A stretch of 64,000 bases of DNA, from contig JAVGWX010000005.1 in assembly GCA_036924085.1 (NCBI GenBank), positions 93,007,764-93,071,763 of the forward strand, read 5' to 3'. The position numbers were made by a program, and so were the translations under genes. Origin of the DNA: Ariolimax columbianus. Lineage: Eukaryota > Mollusca > Gastropoda > Stylommatophora > Arionidae. A model generated the notes under the pieces. It saw only the letters and a program-made list of their open reading frames with translations. It was not told the DNA's origin and ran no database searches. Shown here piece by piece: positions 33,390 through 43,112 of this stretch (position 1 is the first letter of the stretch; each line of letters begins with the position of its first letter).

Positions 33390-33570
33390 CTTCTGGCTTG
33401 TGTCCTCTGCCCCAGTTCTATCCACCTATCTCTTATTTCCTCTGTGTGTCTCCAGCTCTCGCGCCCAAATGCGCTTTGTTATGCCTTTACTTCGCATGCC
33501 TTGGGGATTCCAGAATAGAGCCTATCTTATAATACTGTCACCTGGTTTCCCTAATATGTGTACTTTCAAA
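33390..33570 (-). mobile_element. LINE-X copy F, C-terminus
   Basis: Minus strand, with one frameshift: RQALFWNPQG-like residues (CTATTCTGGAATCCCCAAGG), then MRSKxITKRIWARELETHR, matching RGRPKxTWRRELE of the family. The segment 33508-33545 on the plus strand also matches 37452-37490 and the reverse of 22190-22230. Only about 60 codons remain. Confidence 0.7.
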
Positions 33571-33584
33571 TGCCCACACACACT

Positions 33585-33815
33585 GCGTTGGTTTTAGTTA
33601 GTATACAGGCCTGTTTGTCTACATTCACTGTGATGGCTTTAGTTAGCGTACACGCCTGTATGTCTACATTCACTGTGATGGCTTTAGTTAGCGTACACGC
33701 CTGTATGTCTACATTCACTGTGATGGCTTTAGTTAGCGTGCAAGTCTGAATGTCTACATTCACTGTGATGGCTTTAGTTAGCGTGCAAGTCTGAATGTCT
33801 ACATTCACTGCGATA
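33585..33815. repeat. 45-bp minisatellite, 5 copies
   Basis: TTCACTGTGATGGCTTTAGT recurs every 45 bp. The units are nearly identical and open in one frame on each strand. Confidence 0.95.
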
Positions 33816-33899
33816 GGCTTAGCATGAACGAGTATTGTATCCGCATGCCGGCCTCTGTCATATTGTCTGTTTGTTTATCATTCTACCAACTAACTGGCA

Positions 33900-33924
33900 C
33901 TCTCCCTCTCTCTCTCTCTCTCTA

Positions 33925-33955
<31 letters not shown>

Positions 33956-33960
33956 TTACA
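33900..33960. repeat. CT microsatellite
   Basis: CTCTCT run of about 55 bases with two CTAT interruptions. Confidence 0.95.
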
Positions 33961-34104
33961 CTTTTATTATGTCAGTCTATTTTCTATCACTTACCTGTCG
34001 ACCTAGCTGCCTGTCAGTCTGTTCCTCTGTAAGCCCATCTAAATGATCATGAGAACAGCTCAGTGTAATATATGAATTCCTAAACTGTTTTATTTTAATA
34101 CATC

Positions 34105-34440
34105 AGCCATACAGCCCACAAGGGCCCACACCATATTCATTATGTTTTTGCATGCGTGAACCTTACAGCCCACAAGAACCAACCACAGATGAATTATGTT
34201 TTAGTATGCGTGAGCCTTACAGCACACAAGGGCCCACACCATATTAATTATGTTTTCGTATGCGTGAACCTTACAGCCCACACCATATTAATTATGTTTT
34301 CGTATGCATGAACCTTACAGCATACAAGGGCCCACACCAAATTATTATGTTTTAGTATGAGTGAACCTTACAGCCCACAAGGACCAACCACATATTAATA
34401 ATGTTTTAGTATGCAGCACACAAGGGCCCACACCACACTT
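34105..34440. repeat. about 55-bp minisatellite, 6 imperfect copies
   Basis: CCTTACAGCCCACAAGGGCC with TTATGTTTTAGTATGCGTGA recurs. Some units lack the GGGCCCACACC part, so unit length varies (about 45-60 bp). Confidence 0.8.
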
Positions 34441-34904
34441 ACTTTCACTTATCTTGCAGATACTATGAACATCTTCCGTCAAATATAATTGAGTGTACAA
34501 TAGATAAATGAACCGACAGAGAAGGTCACACATAATCAGATGTTGACAATACATAGTCTACTTCCATCAGTGACTGTCCTTCACCTTCCATGCTACACAC
34601 ACACACACACACACACCCATACACTCAACTGTCATCTGCCTACAATGGCTCAACAGACATAATTAGATATGAAGTAATATGCCCACACATCATGGACACC
34701 ACAACAGTACAGTCACTGAAGCCACAACCGTCATCCATACTTTGTTACACTAGCAGATAATTAGCAAGGACTAACGAGCAAATCAGTCTCACGTCAACGT
34801 TACTTCGCAAGCGTATGTCCTGGAAAGTCAGTTTTGTTACTTTGTATCAATATGTTCAGCAAAGCTGCATATCTGTACCTCCCTTACTTACCCTGTCCTA
34901 AGCA
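34441..34904. other. unique sequence with a short CA run
   Basis: CA run at 34594-34615. No gene or element recognised. Confidence 0.4.
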
Positions 34905-35290
34905 CTACGTCACACTTCATTCTTCCAGTGTTCAACCACGTTGATTGTCCTGTCAATGGCACTCAGCAGTTCATCCATGCTACACGTCTCCGGGAGGTTT
35001 GGGCAGATCATTATATGGTCCTGGTCTTGTGTTAACCCACATTCGCATGATTCCTCCTCCCTGTATCCCCATCTTTTCAGGTGTTTCCTGCATCGTGATA
35101 CACCAGCTCGAAGTCTTTTTAGTGACTTCCATGTTGCGTAGGGCAGGAGATGTCCAGGCGGAGGTTCCTCCCGTAACTCGATTAAGGGAACATGTGTCAG
35201 CTGTTTCCAACTTTCGATGCGTTGATTTTCTGGGCTAGTCTGTAGGGGCTGGGTTGACTGTAAAAAACCCGATACATCCAGTTTGAACAC
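34905..35290 (-). mobile_element. LINE-Z C-terminus with CCHC knuckle
   Basis: An uninterrupted minus-strand frame of 126 codons (34910-35290) reads SFLQST-like residues, RIESWKQLTHVPLIELREEP, LLPYATWKSLKRLRAGVSRC, KHLKRWGY, then ESCECGLTQDQDHIMICPNL, and ends NVVEHWKNEV. C-x-C-x8-H-x3-C is the zinc-knuckle-like motif found at the C-terminus of many non-LTR retrotransposons. The 3' end after the stop is GTGCTTAGGACAGGGTAAGT, a short GTAA tail similar to the copy at 21328. It is 5' truncated before any RT motif. It looks younger than the 21.3 kb copy because the frame is intact. Confidence 0.8.
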
Positions 35291-35499
35291 GGCACATTAT
35301 TGGGACCGCATTTGACTTTCCTCTAGATCGCTATTTTTTCGACCAGTCTGCGGGGTTGTTGTTAAGGATCCAACAGCACCGGACTTTCACCCTTCGGGAA
35401 ATGCCATGTTGGGAATTATGCCCTTTCGGACAATGTCAAATTTTTCAAGGGGTGAAATGTTAGGGCTAGACTTTTGTTGTTTTTTTATTTGTATCAGAT
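35291..35499. other. no feature seen
   Basis: Unique spacer between LINE-Z and a SINE-like fragment. Confidence 0.4.
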
Positions 35500-35670
35500 G
35501 TAGTGGTCAGTTCTCTCTCCCACCGCCTTTTGTTCACTAACAGTAAGTCCGATTTCCATTTATAGCTCGGTCGACTCGAGCGTTAAAATTGCGGGGAGCG
35601 AACCTGGTACCTTTGCCATGAGAAGCGAGCGCTCTGACACTCTGCTGCTTAGGCGGGCTGCTTCTTAGCT
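35500..35670 (-). mobile_element. SINE-like fragment
   Basis: Minus strand: GCAGAGTGTCAGAGCGCTCG, CTTCTCATGGCAAAGGTACC, AGGTTCGCTCCC as a B-box-like word, then GTCGACCGAGCTATAAATGG as core start. The tRNA head is better kept here than in most other copies. Confidence 0.55.
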
Positions 35671-36049
35671 GTCAAAAGGACACTTACAATTCATCTCGGG
35701 AACCATATGTCTATAGATTATGTTTCTGTTTATTTATTGTTCAATATCCACACCTATATAGCAGCTATATTGTACCCATTTTCAAAGACTGAGAAGCTCT
35801 GATTTCCGTCAATCCAACAATATGCCAGCAAAATTATGTTGCTGAAAATGAGTTTTCTGATTAGAATATTAAGTTGCAGCCTTTTCCGCATTCACCACTT
35901 CCTCTTTGACTACCACACTTATGTCATTGGGATCAATAACTTTCCTGTCTTGCCTCTGCTTGTTTCATTATTACGGTCTTCTCTTGTGTAATCAGCAGAC
36001 ATATAGTATAGATTGTCGTCTTTCTCTTCGTTTTCATAATACTCTTCCT
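35671..36049. other. no feature seen
   Basis: AT-rich unique sequence. Confidence 0.4.
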
Positions 36050-36860
36050 CTACATCGTCCTTTTCTTCTTCTTCTTCTTCATTTTATTACTATCCTTCTT
36101 CTCCATCTTCTTCTTCTTCCTTTTCTTCTTCCTCTTCTTATTCTTCTTCTGATTATTGTTCTACTTCTTCCTTCTTGTCTTCTTCTTCTGCTTCCTTATC
36201 GTCTTCCATTTCTTTTTGTACTGCTTTTTTGTCTTCTTCTACAATATTTCTACTTAGTTTTCATCTACTTCCTACACTTTCAGACGTCATCTTGAACTCT
36301 TGGGTCCAAAGTTACTTCTAGCTCCTCAGACCGTTTGAATTTGCTTATTTTTCTACTTATTTTTCTACTTATTCTTCTTCTCCGTTTTTTTCTTATTCCT
36401 ATTTTTCCTCTCATTCTTTTTCTTCTTCTTCTCCTTTTTTTTTATTCTTCATCTTCTCTTTCTTCTTCTTCTCCTCCTCCTTCTTCTCATTATTCTTCTT
36501 CCGCTTCGTCCTTTTTGTCTACTACCACACATTCTTCTTCTTCTACTTCTTTGTCTACTGCTACAACGCCTTCCTCTGCTTCTTATGTGTGCATTACTAC
36601 AACTTCTTTCTCTTATTTATCCACCTTCTTCTTCTTCTTCCTCTTCTTTGTCCACTATTTCAATTTCTTAATCATCTTCTTCTTCTTTGTTCACTACTAC
36701 AATGTTTAATTCGTGTGTCTTCTTCTTCTTTGCCGAGTCCTCTACTCCTCTACAATTTCTTAATTCTTTATTTCGTTCTTGTCCATTATTACAACTTCTT
36801 TCCCTTCTTTTTCTTTATCCACTACTATAATTATTCATGTTCGTCTTTCTCCCTAATACA
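36050..36860. repeat. CTT/TTC-rich polypyrimidine tract
   Basis: About 800 bp dominated by CTTCTT, TTCTTC and CTACT words. Such homopurine/homopyrimidine DNA can form triplexes (established for GAA/TTC repeats; not shown here). The Leu/Phe/Ser-rich frames are artefacts. Confidence 0.9.
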
Positions 36861-37199
36861 ACTTTTCACGAATCTTCTTCTTTTTCCTCTATCTCTGTCA
36901 ATGACCAGCTAACATATATCTACATAAATTTGAGGGTCATTGATATCTCCATAGATCTGGTCATTCTTCGTGTGCACTTTCGGACATTACTTGAATATAT
37001 CTAAAGACAGAGCCAATCTGATAGACCATCTCTACACTTGCCTTGTACATATCTAATGTTTACCCGTATATGGGATGTAGACGTTCGTGTAGCATCGGCG
37101 GAGGCATACCAGAGCGATAGATGAGAAGTCGGTAACCTTGTCCACAAAAGATACCTATGAGAACGACGGGCCATTGAGAGAACGACTGACTATGTTCAT
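36861..37199. other. no feature seen
   Basis: Unique sequence. Confidence 0.4.
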
Positions 37200-37500
37200 A
37201 TATCATTCATTGATGAATACCTTTCACAGGAGCAATAGTAGCATATGTCTTCAAAAAAACAGGAGCAATAGTAGCATGTCTTCAAAAAAACAGGAGCAAT
37301 AGTAGCATATGTCTTCAATAAAAAACACGCCAGGTCCTCCTGTGCTGGTCCATCCATTCCAGCTTTATTCACGTCTCCCACGTTTCCTGCATGTTTGACT
37401 CGAGCTCTTTTCTTCATGCTGGTTGTGGTCTACCTCTATTGATCTTGTCTTGTAGATTCCAGAATTGAAGACTGTCTTGTTATGCAATCATCTGGTCTCC
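37200..37500 (-). mobile_element. LINE-X copy J, C-terminus with internal triplication
   Basis: The plus-strand DNA parallels the reverse complement of copy C (22132-22380): TGCTGGTCCATCCATTCCAG, CGTCTCCCACGTTTC, GATTCCAGAATTGAAGACTG and TCTTGTTATGCAATCATCTG. It therefore encodes, on the minus strand, decayed DSIARQ / WNPQGKR / TWRR sequence. The DNA next to the family's stop (GTCTTCAA followed by AAAACA) occurs three times, see the nested array. No frame is intact. Confidence 0.65.
37203..37320 (-). repeat. about 38-bp triplication in LINE-X copy J
   Basis: CAGGAGCAATAGTAGCATAT with GTCTTCAAAAAAA occurs three times. The third unit continues into the LINE-X 3' sequence (AACACGCCAGGTCCTCCTG), which in copy C reads ATACACGTCAACTCCTCATG. 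The array thus starts at the LINE's own termination region. Confidence 0.75.
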
Positions 37501-37529
37501 TAAATGTTTATTCCAAATTGTTGGACCAG

Positions 37530-37605
37530 GTTTGCCTGTCCTCTTCGATCCCTATTCTCTTAACCAGACTGCACGAGGGCAGGCTGTTCCTACGGAAACC
37601 ACGAA
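37530..37605 (+). mobile_element. short fragment of repeat W
   Basis: CTCTTCGATCCCTATTCTCT, then TAACCAGACTGCACGAG matches 31405-31445 closely and the 25.35 kb copy in reverse. Only about 75 bp are recognisable. Confidence 0.55.
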
Positions 37606-38389
37606 CGCTTCTAACTACAATAATAATTGTTAAATCTCCTTTTTGAATTATCTACTTATGTTTTCAACGTCAGGGCAGTAGAGTGAACGAGTGTTCGCTT
37701 CTCATGTCATCGACCCAACTATTAAAGGGTCTCTTGTTTAGTTTTAGAGAAGAAAGTAGAGTAGCGAGGAACTTTATAAAACGCCAATGTCTTCTAACAA
37801 TGAGGCAAATAACATGTCTCCCGTTTTTGGCTAGCTATTACTTATGTAACATGTGCCAGTTAGGCAGAGGATGTTCTCTATGCTCCTTTCCTTTTGTCTG
37901 GCATTGATAGAGGCCTTTATTAGTCGGTCCGCGTAACCAGATCATGGAATAGTAACACCGTAACCTGACAGGCATGTCACAAGAGTCGACTCTAGAGCGC
38001 TTGACATTGGGCTAGTTATTTCATCCTGTATAAACTGCAACAAACATTTCAATAGATATAGACAGCTAAACGTTTGATGATCTGGTAGCAGAAGTTAAGG
38101 TTTTGATTGATAGATCGATTGAAACTGATAAACATTTTTGCAAGATGTGACTCAGGGAAGTGGGTATGAGACCAGCAATCTTATCCTGTACAAATTGGAA
38201 GCCCCAAAAAAGGCAGAAGACCTCAATATCTCATGGTAGAAGACCCTACACCCATGGTTGAAGACAATATTCCCAATAGTAGAAGAGTTTACACACATTA
38301 GCAGTAGTATAAGAAGAGCGAATACGTCTGGCCAAAGAAACTATTCATTGCAGCCCTACCTTACCAAATATAATTAAACTAATCAAGTG
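37606..38389. other. unassigned unique sequence
   Basis: No arrays except a GTAGAAGA-like word repeated a few times near 38200-38300. No coding feature recognised. Confidence 0.4.
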
Positions 38390-38495
38390 AATTCAAGTCA
38401 TATGTGTGAATTCACGTCAAATGTGAATTCAAGTCAAATATGTGAATTCAAGTCAAATGTGTGAATTCACGTCATATGTGAATTCAAGTCGTATA
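38390..38495. repeat. 19-bp GAATTCAAGTC array
   Basis: Five to six units of GTGAATTCAAGTCAAATGT with AAGTC/ACGTC and TCATATG/TCAAATG variants. Confidence 0.85.
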
Positions 38496-38537
38496 TGAAA
38501 GTAACATTGACGAAGAAGTAGGGTTAATCCCAAATGG

Positions 38538-39218
38538 TAATGCTAGGATTACTTCTTCTTCTTCTTCGTACGCAGTCAGACAGTAACCATTATTTTTTCG
38601 AAAAAAGCGGCGGTCATCCTGAGGCTGTCGCCACTGCCATAGAGCTTGTCTTGCAGTTCCACTGGTGATGGCCACATCTGCTCTCTCTGATCCTCGTATG
38701 TCGGGCAGTTCTGCAGCAGATGTTCAGCGGTCATTTTACCGGTACCGCACGGGCATTCGTCGGTACCACCTATCTTCAATGTGTTGAATAGGTGGTACCT
38801 CAGTCTATTGTGGCCAGTGCGAAGTCTGAAGACAACGACCTGCTCCCTTCGGTTCAACTGGTAATAGGCATCGTTTTTGGTGTAACCAGTATGTTCGGTT
38901 TCCCATTTGGTCATGTATCTGGCTTTGATAAGCCGTTATGACTCTTCGTACGTCATACTAGTATCTGTTTGTGGTAGTCTTGCACCTTCTATTGCCAGTC
39001 TGTCTGCCTCCTCGTTGCCTTGGATGTTGCAGTGTGATGGGACCCACTGTACCACTACCCTTTTTGGTGCGGACTGCTGGCACAGTTGGCAGAGTGCTGC
39101 TCTTAAGTCATTAAGCTCGGTGTTTTTCTGGCTTTTTAGCGCTGTGACTACGGCGAGAGCATCTGTAAGCAGGACTATATGGCTTTCATTTTCATTGTGT
39201 GTCACTAATGCTAGGATT
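38538..39218 (-). mobile_element. LINE-Y RNase H and C-terminus, with target-site duplication
   Basis: Element body 38551-39205 (655 bp). The minus-strand frame 38936-39205 reads TDALAVVTALKSQKNTELND, VVQWVPSHCNIQGNEEADRL: the RNase H segments around the catalytic Asp positions. A second frame 38576-38914 continues WETEHTGYTKNDAYYQLNRR, LRTGHNRLRYHLFNTLKIGG, then DECPCGTGKMTAEHLLQNCP, a C-x-C-x8-H-x4-C knuckle, and ends MTAAFFEKI. One stop or shift near 38920 separates the frames. The 3' end is CGTACGAAGAAGAAGAAGAA (reverse complement of the plus strand). TAATGCTAGGATT is perfect at 38538-38550 and 39206-39218. It is a 5'-truncated, fairly young copy. Confidence 0.92.
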
Positions 39219-39784
39219 TAAAAAAACACATTTTATTTCACATCTCTACATCCATACCCACATTCCAGTGGATCGGTTGGATTACAGACCTTTCAACTTA
39301 ATGTCATTTTTGTATTTTTTCACCACAGTTTAGGCTTGAAATAAACTATGTTTGTATTAAATGCCTCACGCGCTTTCATACAACCAGAAAGGACTATCTG
39401 AGCTTGAAAAAAGTGTATCTTCGTTAAAAAAGAAATGCTTAAAACTTTAACAAACAAGTTACGTTCCAATTAGTATTCTCTAGTTCTTTACCACGAAAAA
39501 ACAAGATCAGGCCGTTTGCCACGAATGTAAAATAGTTATATTTTTTATACAGCAAGGAGAATCAGAACAATGCGGTAGACCTTCTCCGGCTAGAAGAATC
39601 ACATCCATATTGAAGACCTTCGACAGGGAGGAGAATCACATCCACATGGTAGACCTTCACCGGCGAAGAGAATCACATCTACATGGCTGACCATCACCAA
39701 CAGATGTCTCTGTCGTGTACTTTAAAAAGTTTAGATTTATAATGGTCAAACTTCACATAACAGATTGTTTTGTTTTGTTCACAG
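39219..39784. other. unique sequence with a short array
   Basis: Around 39575-39690 three imperfect units share GAGAATCACATCCACATGG and GACCTTC. The rest is AT-rich and unmarked, ending in a pyrimidine tract that precedes the candidate exon. Confidence 0.5.
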
Positions 39785-39836
39785 CAAGGGGGAGCAACTG
39801 ACATGACCAGCCCAGGGGCTGCAGCCGCAGCTGCGG
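39785..39836 (+). CDS. candidate internal exon, Ala-rich
   Basis: A 52-bp segment is preceded by TGTTTTGTTTTGTTCACAG (pyrimidine-rich acceptor) and followed by GTAAGTTG (strong donor). Only one of three frames is open: QGGATDMTSPGAAAAAA plus one leftover base, so it starts in phase 0 and ends in phase 1. Base composition is sharply more G+C-rich than the flanks. I do not recognise the protein; short Ala-rich segments are common in regulatory proteins. It lies between LINE-Y and a GTT-rich tract. It could be chance, so confidence is limited. Confidence 0.4.
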
Positions 39837-39837
39837 G

Positions 39838-40300
39838 TAAGTTGTTGATTTGGTTGTGGTTGATGTTGTTGTTGTTGCTTTTGTGTTTGTTGTTGTTATT
39901 GATGTGGTTGTGACTGTTATTGTCAATGTTGTGTTTCATGTTATGGTTTTTGAGGTTGTTTTCGATGTTGTGGTTGGGATTGCTGTTGTTGATGTTGTAA
40001 TTGTGATTGTTGTTGTTGAGGTTGTGATTTTGATTGTTGTTGTTCTGACTGTGGTTGATGTTGGGGCTTGTGAGGTTGAGGTTGGTAGTGATCTTGTGTT
40101 TGTGGTTGATGTTGCTATTGCTGATGTGCTTGTTACTAATGATGTGTCTGTTGATGATGTTGCCATTGTTACGGATGGTGTGGTTATTTGTTTATTCTTG
40201 CTGATTGATGACGATGTTGCTACTACTGTTCGTGTGGATGATACTGTTGCTGATGCTTGTGTTGCCGATGTTGTGGTTATTGCTTCTGTCGATGTGTATA
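39838..40300. repeat. GTT/GAT-rich low complexity
   Basis: About 450 bp of GTTGTT, GTTGATGTTG and TTGTGGTTG words, with a Val-rich plus frame and a Thr-rich minus frame, both artefacts. It begins inside the putative intron start. Confidence 0.85.
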
Positions 40301-40619
40301 AATGTTCTGGACGTAGTTTTTGTGTGTCTATGTTGTTGATTGTTCTGCCTCTAGCTAACCTCAGTTCCCCATGTGTGTTGTTTCTTGTTGTCCAAGAAGG
40401 CTTATTGTAACTGTTCTTAGTGCTTCAACCTCAGTTCTCAAGATGTTTTAGAATTTTTCAGTGACCACTGAAATATGAATTTCGTGTCTATTATTTAATG
40501 TTATGTAAGCTCCTCTCTCTTTCCAGTGTCCATAGATCTTATTGCTGACCTATTTAACTTAACGTCTTTATACTAGTTTAGAAGACCCTGCAGAGTCTGT
40601 ATACAACCAGTTACATTTA
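40301..40619. other. no feature seen
   Basis: Unique sequence. Confidence 0.4.
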
Positions 40620-41425
40620 CATCACCTTGCTCTAAAAGCTATGCGCATCCAGTTTATTCTTAAATGCATTAACTGTCACTGCCTACACTACCTCCCTTGG
40701 CAATGCATTCCAAGCAGACACCACTCTCTGACTAAAAAAATATTTCCTAATATCTAAACTGCACCTCTCTTTAGTCAGCTTGTAGCTATGCCCTCGTGTT
40801 ATTGTAGGTGGCTGTATTTTTAAAAACTTGTTATAGTCTAATTTATCCATTCCTCTGATCATCTTATAAACATGTATTAAGTCACCACGAATTCTTCTCT
40901 CTTCGAGACACTGTAGGCCGGTTTTTCTGAGTCGTTCCTCATAACTGTAATTCTGGAATCCCACTATCATCTTTGTCGCTCTTTTTTTGTATTCTTTCTA
41001 GCATGTTTATGTTCCCTCTATGATAAGGACTCCCCACCTGTACACAGTACTCCAATCTAGGTCTAACTAAAGCTTTATACAGTTTGACGATCACTTCCTT
41101 GCTCCTATGTTTAATATTTCTTTTTATTATACCTAACATTGCATTTGCCTTTTTCAATGCTACCTTAACTTGCTCACTCACCTTTCCTGTATGATCTATT
41201 ATAACCCCTAGGTCCCTTTCCTTATCTATCTTTCTAATATTGTTCTCTCCCATTCTGTAATTATGTTCCATATTGGATCTACCCATGTGGATGACTGTAC
41301 ATTTATCTACATTAAACTCCATTTTCCAGCTTACAGACCATTTTCGAATTTTATCTAAATCCGACATCAATATATCCACTTCCGCTTTATATGAAACACT
41401 ACTGCATAGTTTTGTGTATATGCAG
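40620..41425 (-). mobile_element. CR1-like LINE, RT thumb and C-terminus
   Basis: Minus strand: ILMSDLDKIRKWSVSWKMEF, NVDKCTVIHMG, KERDLGVIIDHTGKVSEQVK, ANAMLGIIKRNIKHRS, LYKALVRPRLEYCVQVGSPY, then after a shift MIVGFQNYSYEERLRKTGLQ, LEERRIRGDLIHVYKMIRGM and SAWNALPREVV, TVNAFKNKLD. This is the classic end of CR1/jockey-type reverse transcriptases. The only shift is at a T7 run (40982-40988): removing one base restores RIQKRATKMIVGFQNY, so one inserted base explains it. One stop follows PREVV near 40681. At the 5' side TKLCSSVS follows a degraded ADD-like site. It meets a LINE-Y fragment near 41430. Confidence 0.85.
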
Positions 41426-41429
41426 GTCC

Positions 41430-42030
41430 ATTCTGTGGCTGAGTATGCCCTTTGAATATATTATGCTATATGCTTTCTCTCTTGTTCAGTTTGTATGTCT
41501 TGTTTGATTACTTCTGGTATGTTGTCTATCAACTCTGGAAAATGTGATCTCTTTCCTAGTGGAAATGTGATGCTTGTCTTTAGGGAATCTGCCTTTATCT
41601 GTGCCAGGTCTGGCATGGAGGATGCTAGTGATTTCACTCCGTTTCTCTGAAATCTGCTTCGGCTATATCCTTCCAGTCTTTAATTCATTGGATGATTTTA
41701 GGTCCGTTTGAAGTTTTCTACCAGTTGTAGTACTCTGTAATCTCTTGTGTCAGTCGTGGGTTGTAGCTTTGTTGTTTTCCTTATTTCTTTTATTGGTGTT
41801 GATCTCATATCTCCCGCAATCATTCATTTTGCCTGGTTTTGTATTTTGACCATTTTTTCAAAGTTTGATTTTGATTCTGTTGCCCAGGCTGGTGTTCCAT
41901 ATTTTAAAGCTGGTCTAACATTTCCTGTGTACATCACTTTCAGTATTTCATGGTCTACATCCTGCATAGCTACCGCTAATGTTTTTCATTAAAGTCATTC
42001 TCTGTTTAGCTTTTTCTTGACATTTTTCAA
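41430..42030 (-). mobile_element. LINE RT-to-RNase H linker region, probably LINE-Y
   Basis: One minus-strand frame with several stops reads ILKVMYTGNVRPALKYGTPA, WATESKSNFEKMVKIQNQAK, MIAGDMRSTPIKEI, then RLEGYSRSRFQRNGVKSLAS and FPLGKRSHFPELIDNIPEVI. YxxxVRPALKYGxxAW, IQNQA and I.GxxRSTPI are the thumb motifs of RNase H-bearing LINEs. In such elements this part precedes RNase H, so it may be an older LINE-Y copy, though it shares no overlap with the other fragments. RNase H itself is missing: the CR1-like element lies in its place. Confidence 0.65.
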
Positions 42031-42146
42031 TGGGATTTTTCTATGTTAATCCGCTGTCCATTGTTATACATAGAAATATGGTGTCAGATTTCAACGTCTT
42101 CTTGTTAACAATGTCCTGCCCTTTTTGCAATGATGTCTATCTCTTC

Positions 42147-42525
42147 GTTTCCTGGTTCAAATGGGAAACAGAACATACTGGCTACACACAAAACGTTGCC
42201 TATTACCAGTTGAACAGAAGAGAGCAGGTCGTTGTCTTCAGACTTCGCACTGGCCACAATAGACTAAGGTACCACCTATTCAATAAATTGAAGATAGGTG
42301 GCACTGACGAATGCATGTGCGGTACCGGGAAAATAACCGCTGAACATTTGCTGCAAAACTGCCCGATATACGAGGATCAGAGAGAGCAGATGTGGCCATC
42401 AACAGTGGCAACACTAGACAAGCTCTATGACAGTGTCGACAGCCTCAGGATGACCGCTGCTTTTTTTTCAAAAAAATAAAGGTTGACGTCTGATAGCGTA
42501 CAAAGAAGAAGAAGTTTCCTGGTTC
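42147..42525 (+). mobile_element. LINE-Y C-terminus, 355 bp, with target-site duplication
   Basis: Element body 42159-42513. It encodes KWETEHTGYTQNVAYYQLNR, LRTGHNRLRYHLFNKLKIGG, DECMCGTGKITAEHLLQNCP and MTAAFFSKK, ending TAGCGTACAAAGAAGAAGAA. The knuckle keeps C-x-C-x8-H-x4-C. GTTTCCTGGTTC is perfect at 42147-42158 and 42514-42525. The peptide is nearly identical to the 38.6 kb copy. Upstream codons of the open frame starting at 42030 are host DNA, not element. Confidence 0.92.
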
Positions 42526-43112
42526 GCCACGGTGCGAAAGTAGTCCCAGAAGTATGGTTCGCTTTCTGGCACTTAATTCCTTACTCATTAGAACCATCGA
42601 TGTGGATGTCTGGGGGAAGAGGAAGGAGAAGGACAACAAGGGAGAAGAAGAAGAAAACATTACCTTTAGCATCGAAACAAATCTCAGTTATCATCTCATC
42701 TCATATGTCCACTGATTTCGCTAGAGATGCAATCCTCTTTCTTGTACCAAACATGAGGCAGTCTGTATTTTCAATCCGAGCCTCTGTAGCATTTCTTTAA
42801 CACCATCAGTCTATCGTGTCTTGGACATCCTTTTGTTCTGAAGCCGTTATGTTTGGAGATAGTCGAGTCATATTATGAAACTTTTCATTTTTTGTCGGTC
42901 TATATATTTCATAAATACCTTTGATCAAACCTTTCTGTCGGATTCACTCATTGGCTTTTCTAGAGATACTGGCCACTTTTCACTTGCATCTTAGTTAATA
43001 AATTATTATCCTTTGTGTTTCGGTAAGGGTACATGTTTGATACTGTTACGGATGGTTTATAAGAGTACATAGCTGCTGATTATTTCTGTATACGCTGACA
43101 TGTACCATGGCA
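42526..43112. other. no feature supported
   Basis: Unique sequence. The purine-rich patch near 42610-42655 keeps frames open on both strands. Confidence 0.4.

Noticed and set aside
36050..36860. Leu/Phe-rich membrane protein
   Set aside because: Polypyrimidine CTT tract; Leu, Phe and Ser follow from composition.
38907..39221. 104-codon plus-strand frame
   Set aside because: Antisense to the LINE-Y RNase H codons, which show clear family motifs on the minus strand.
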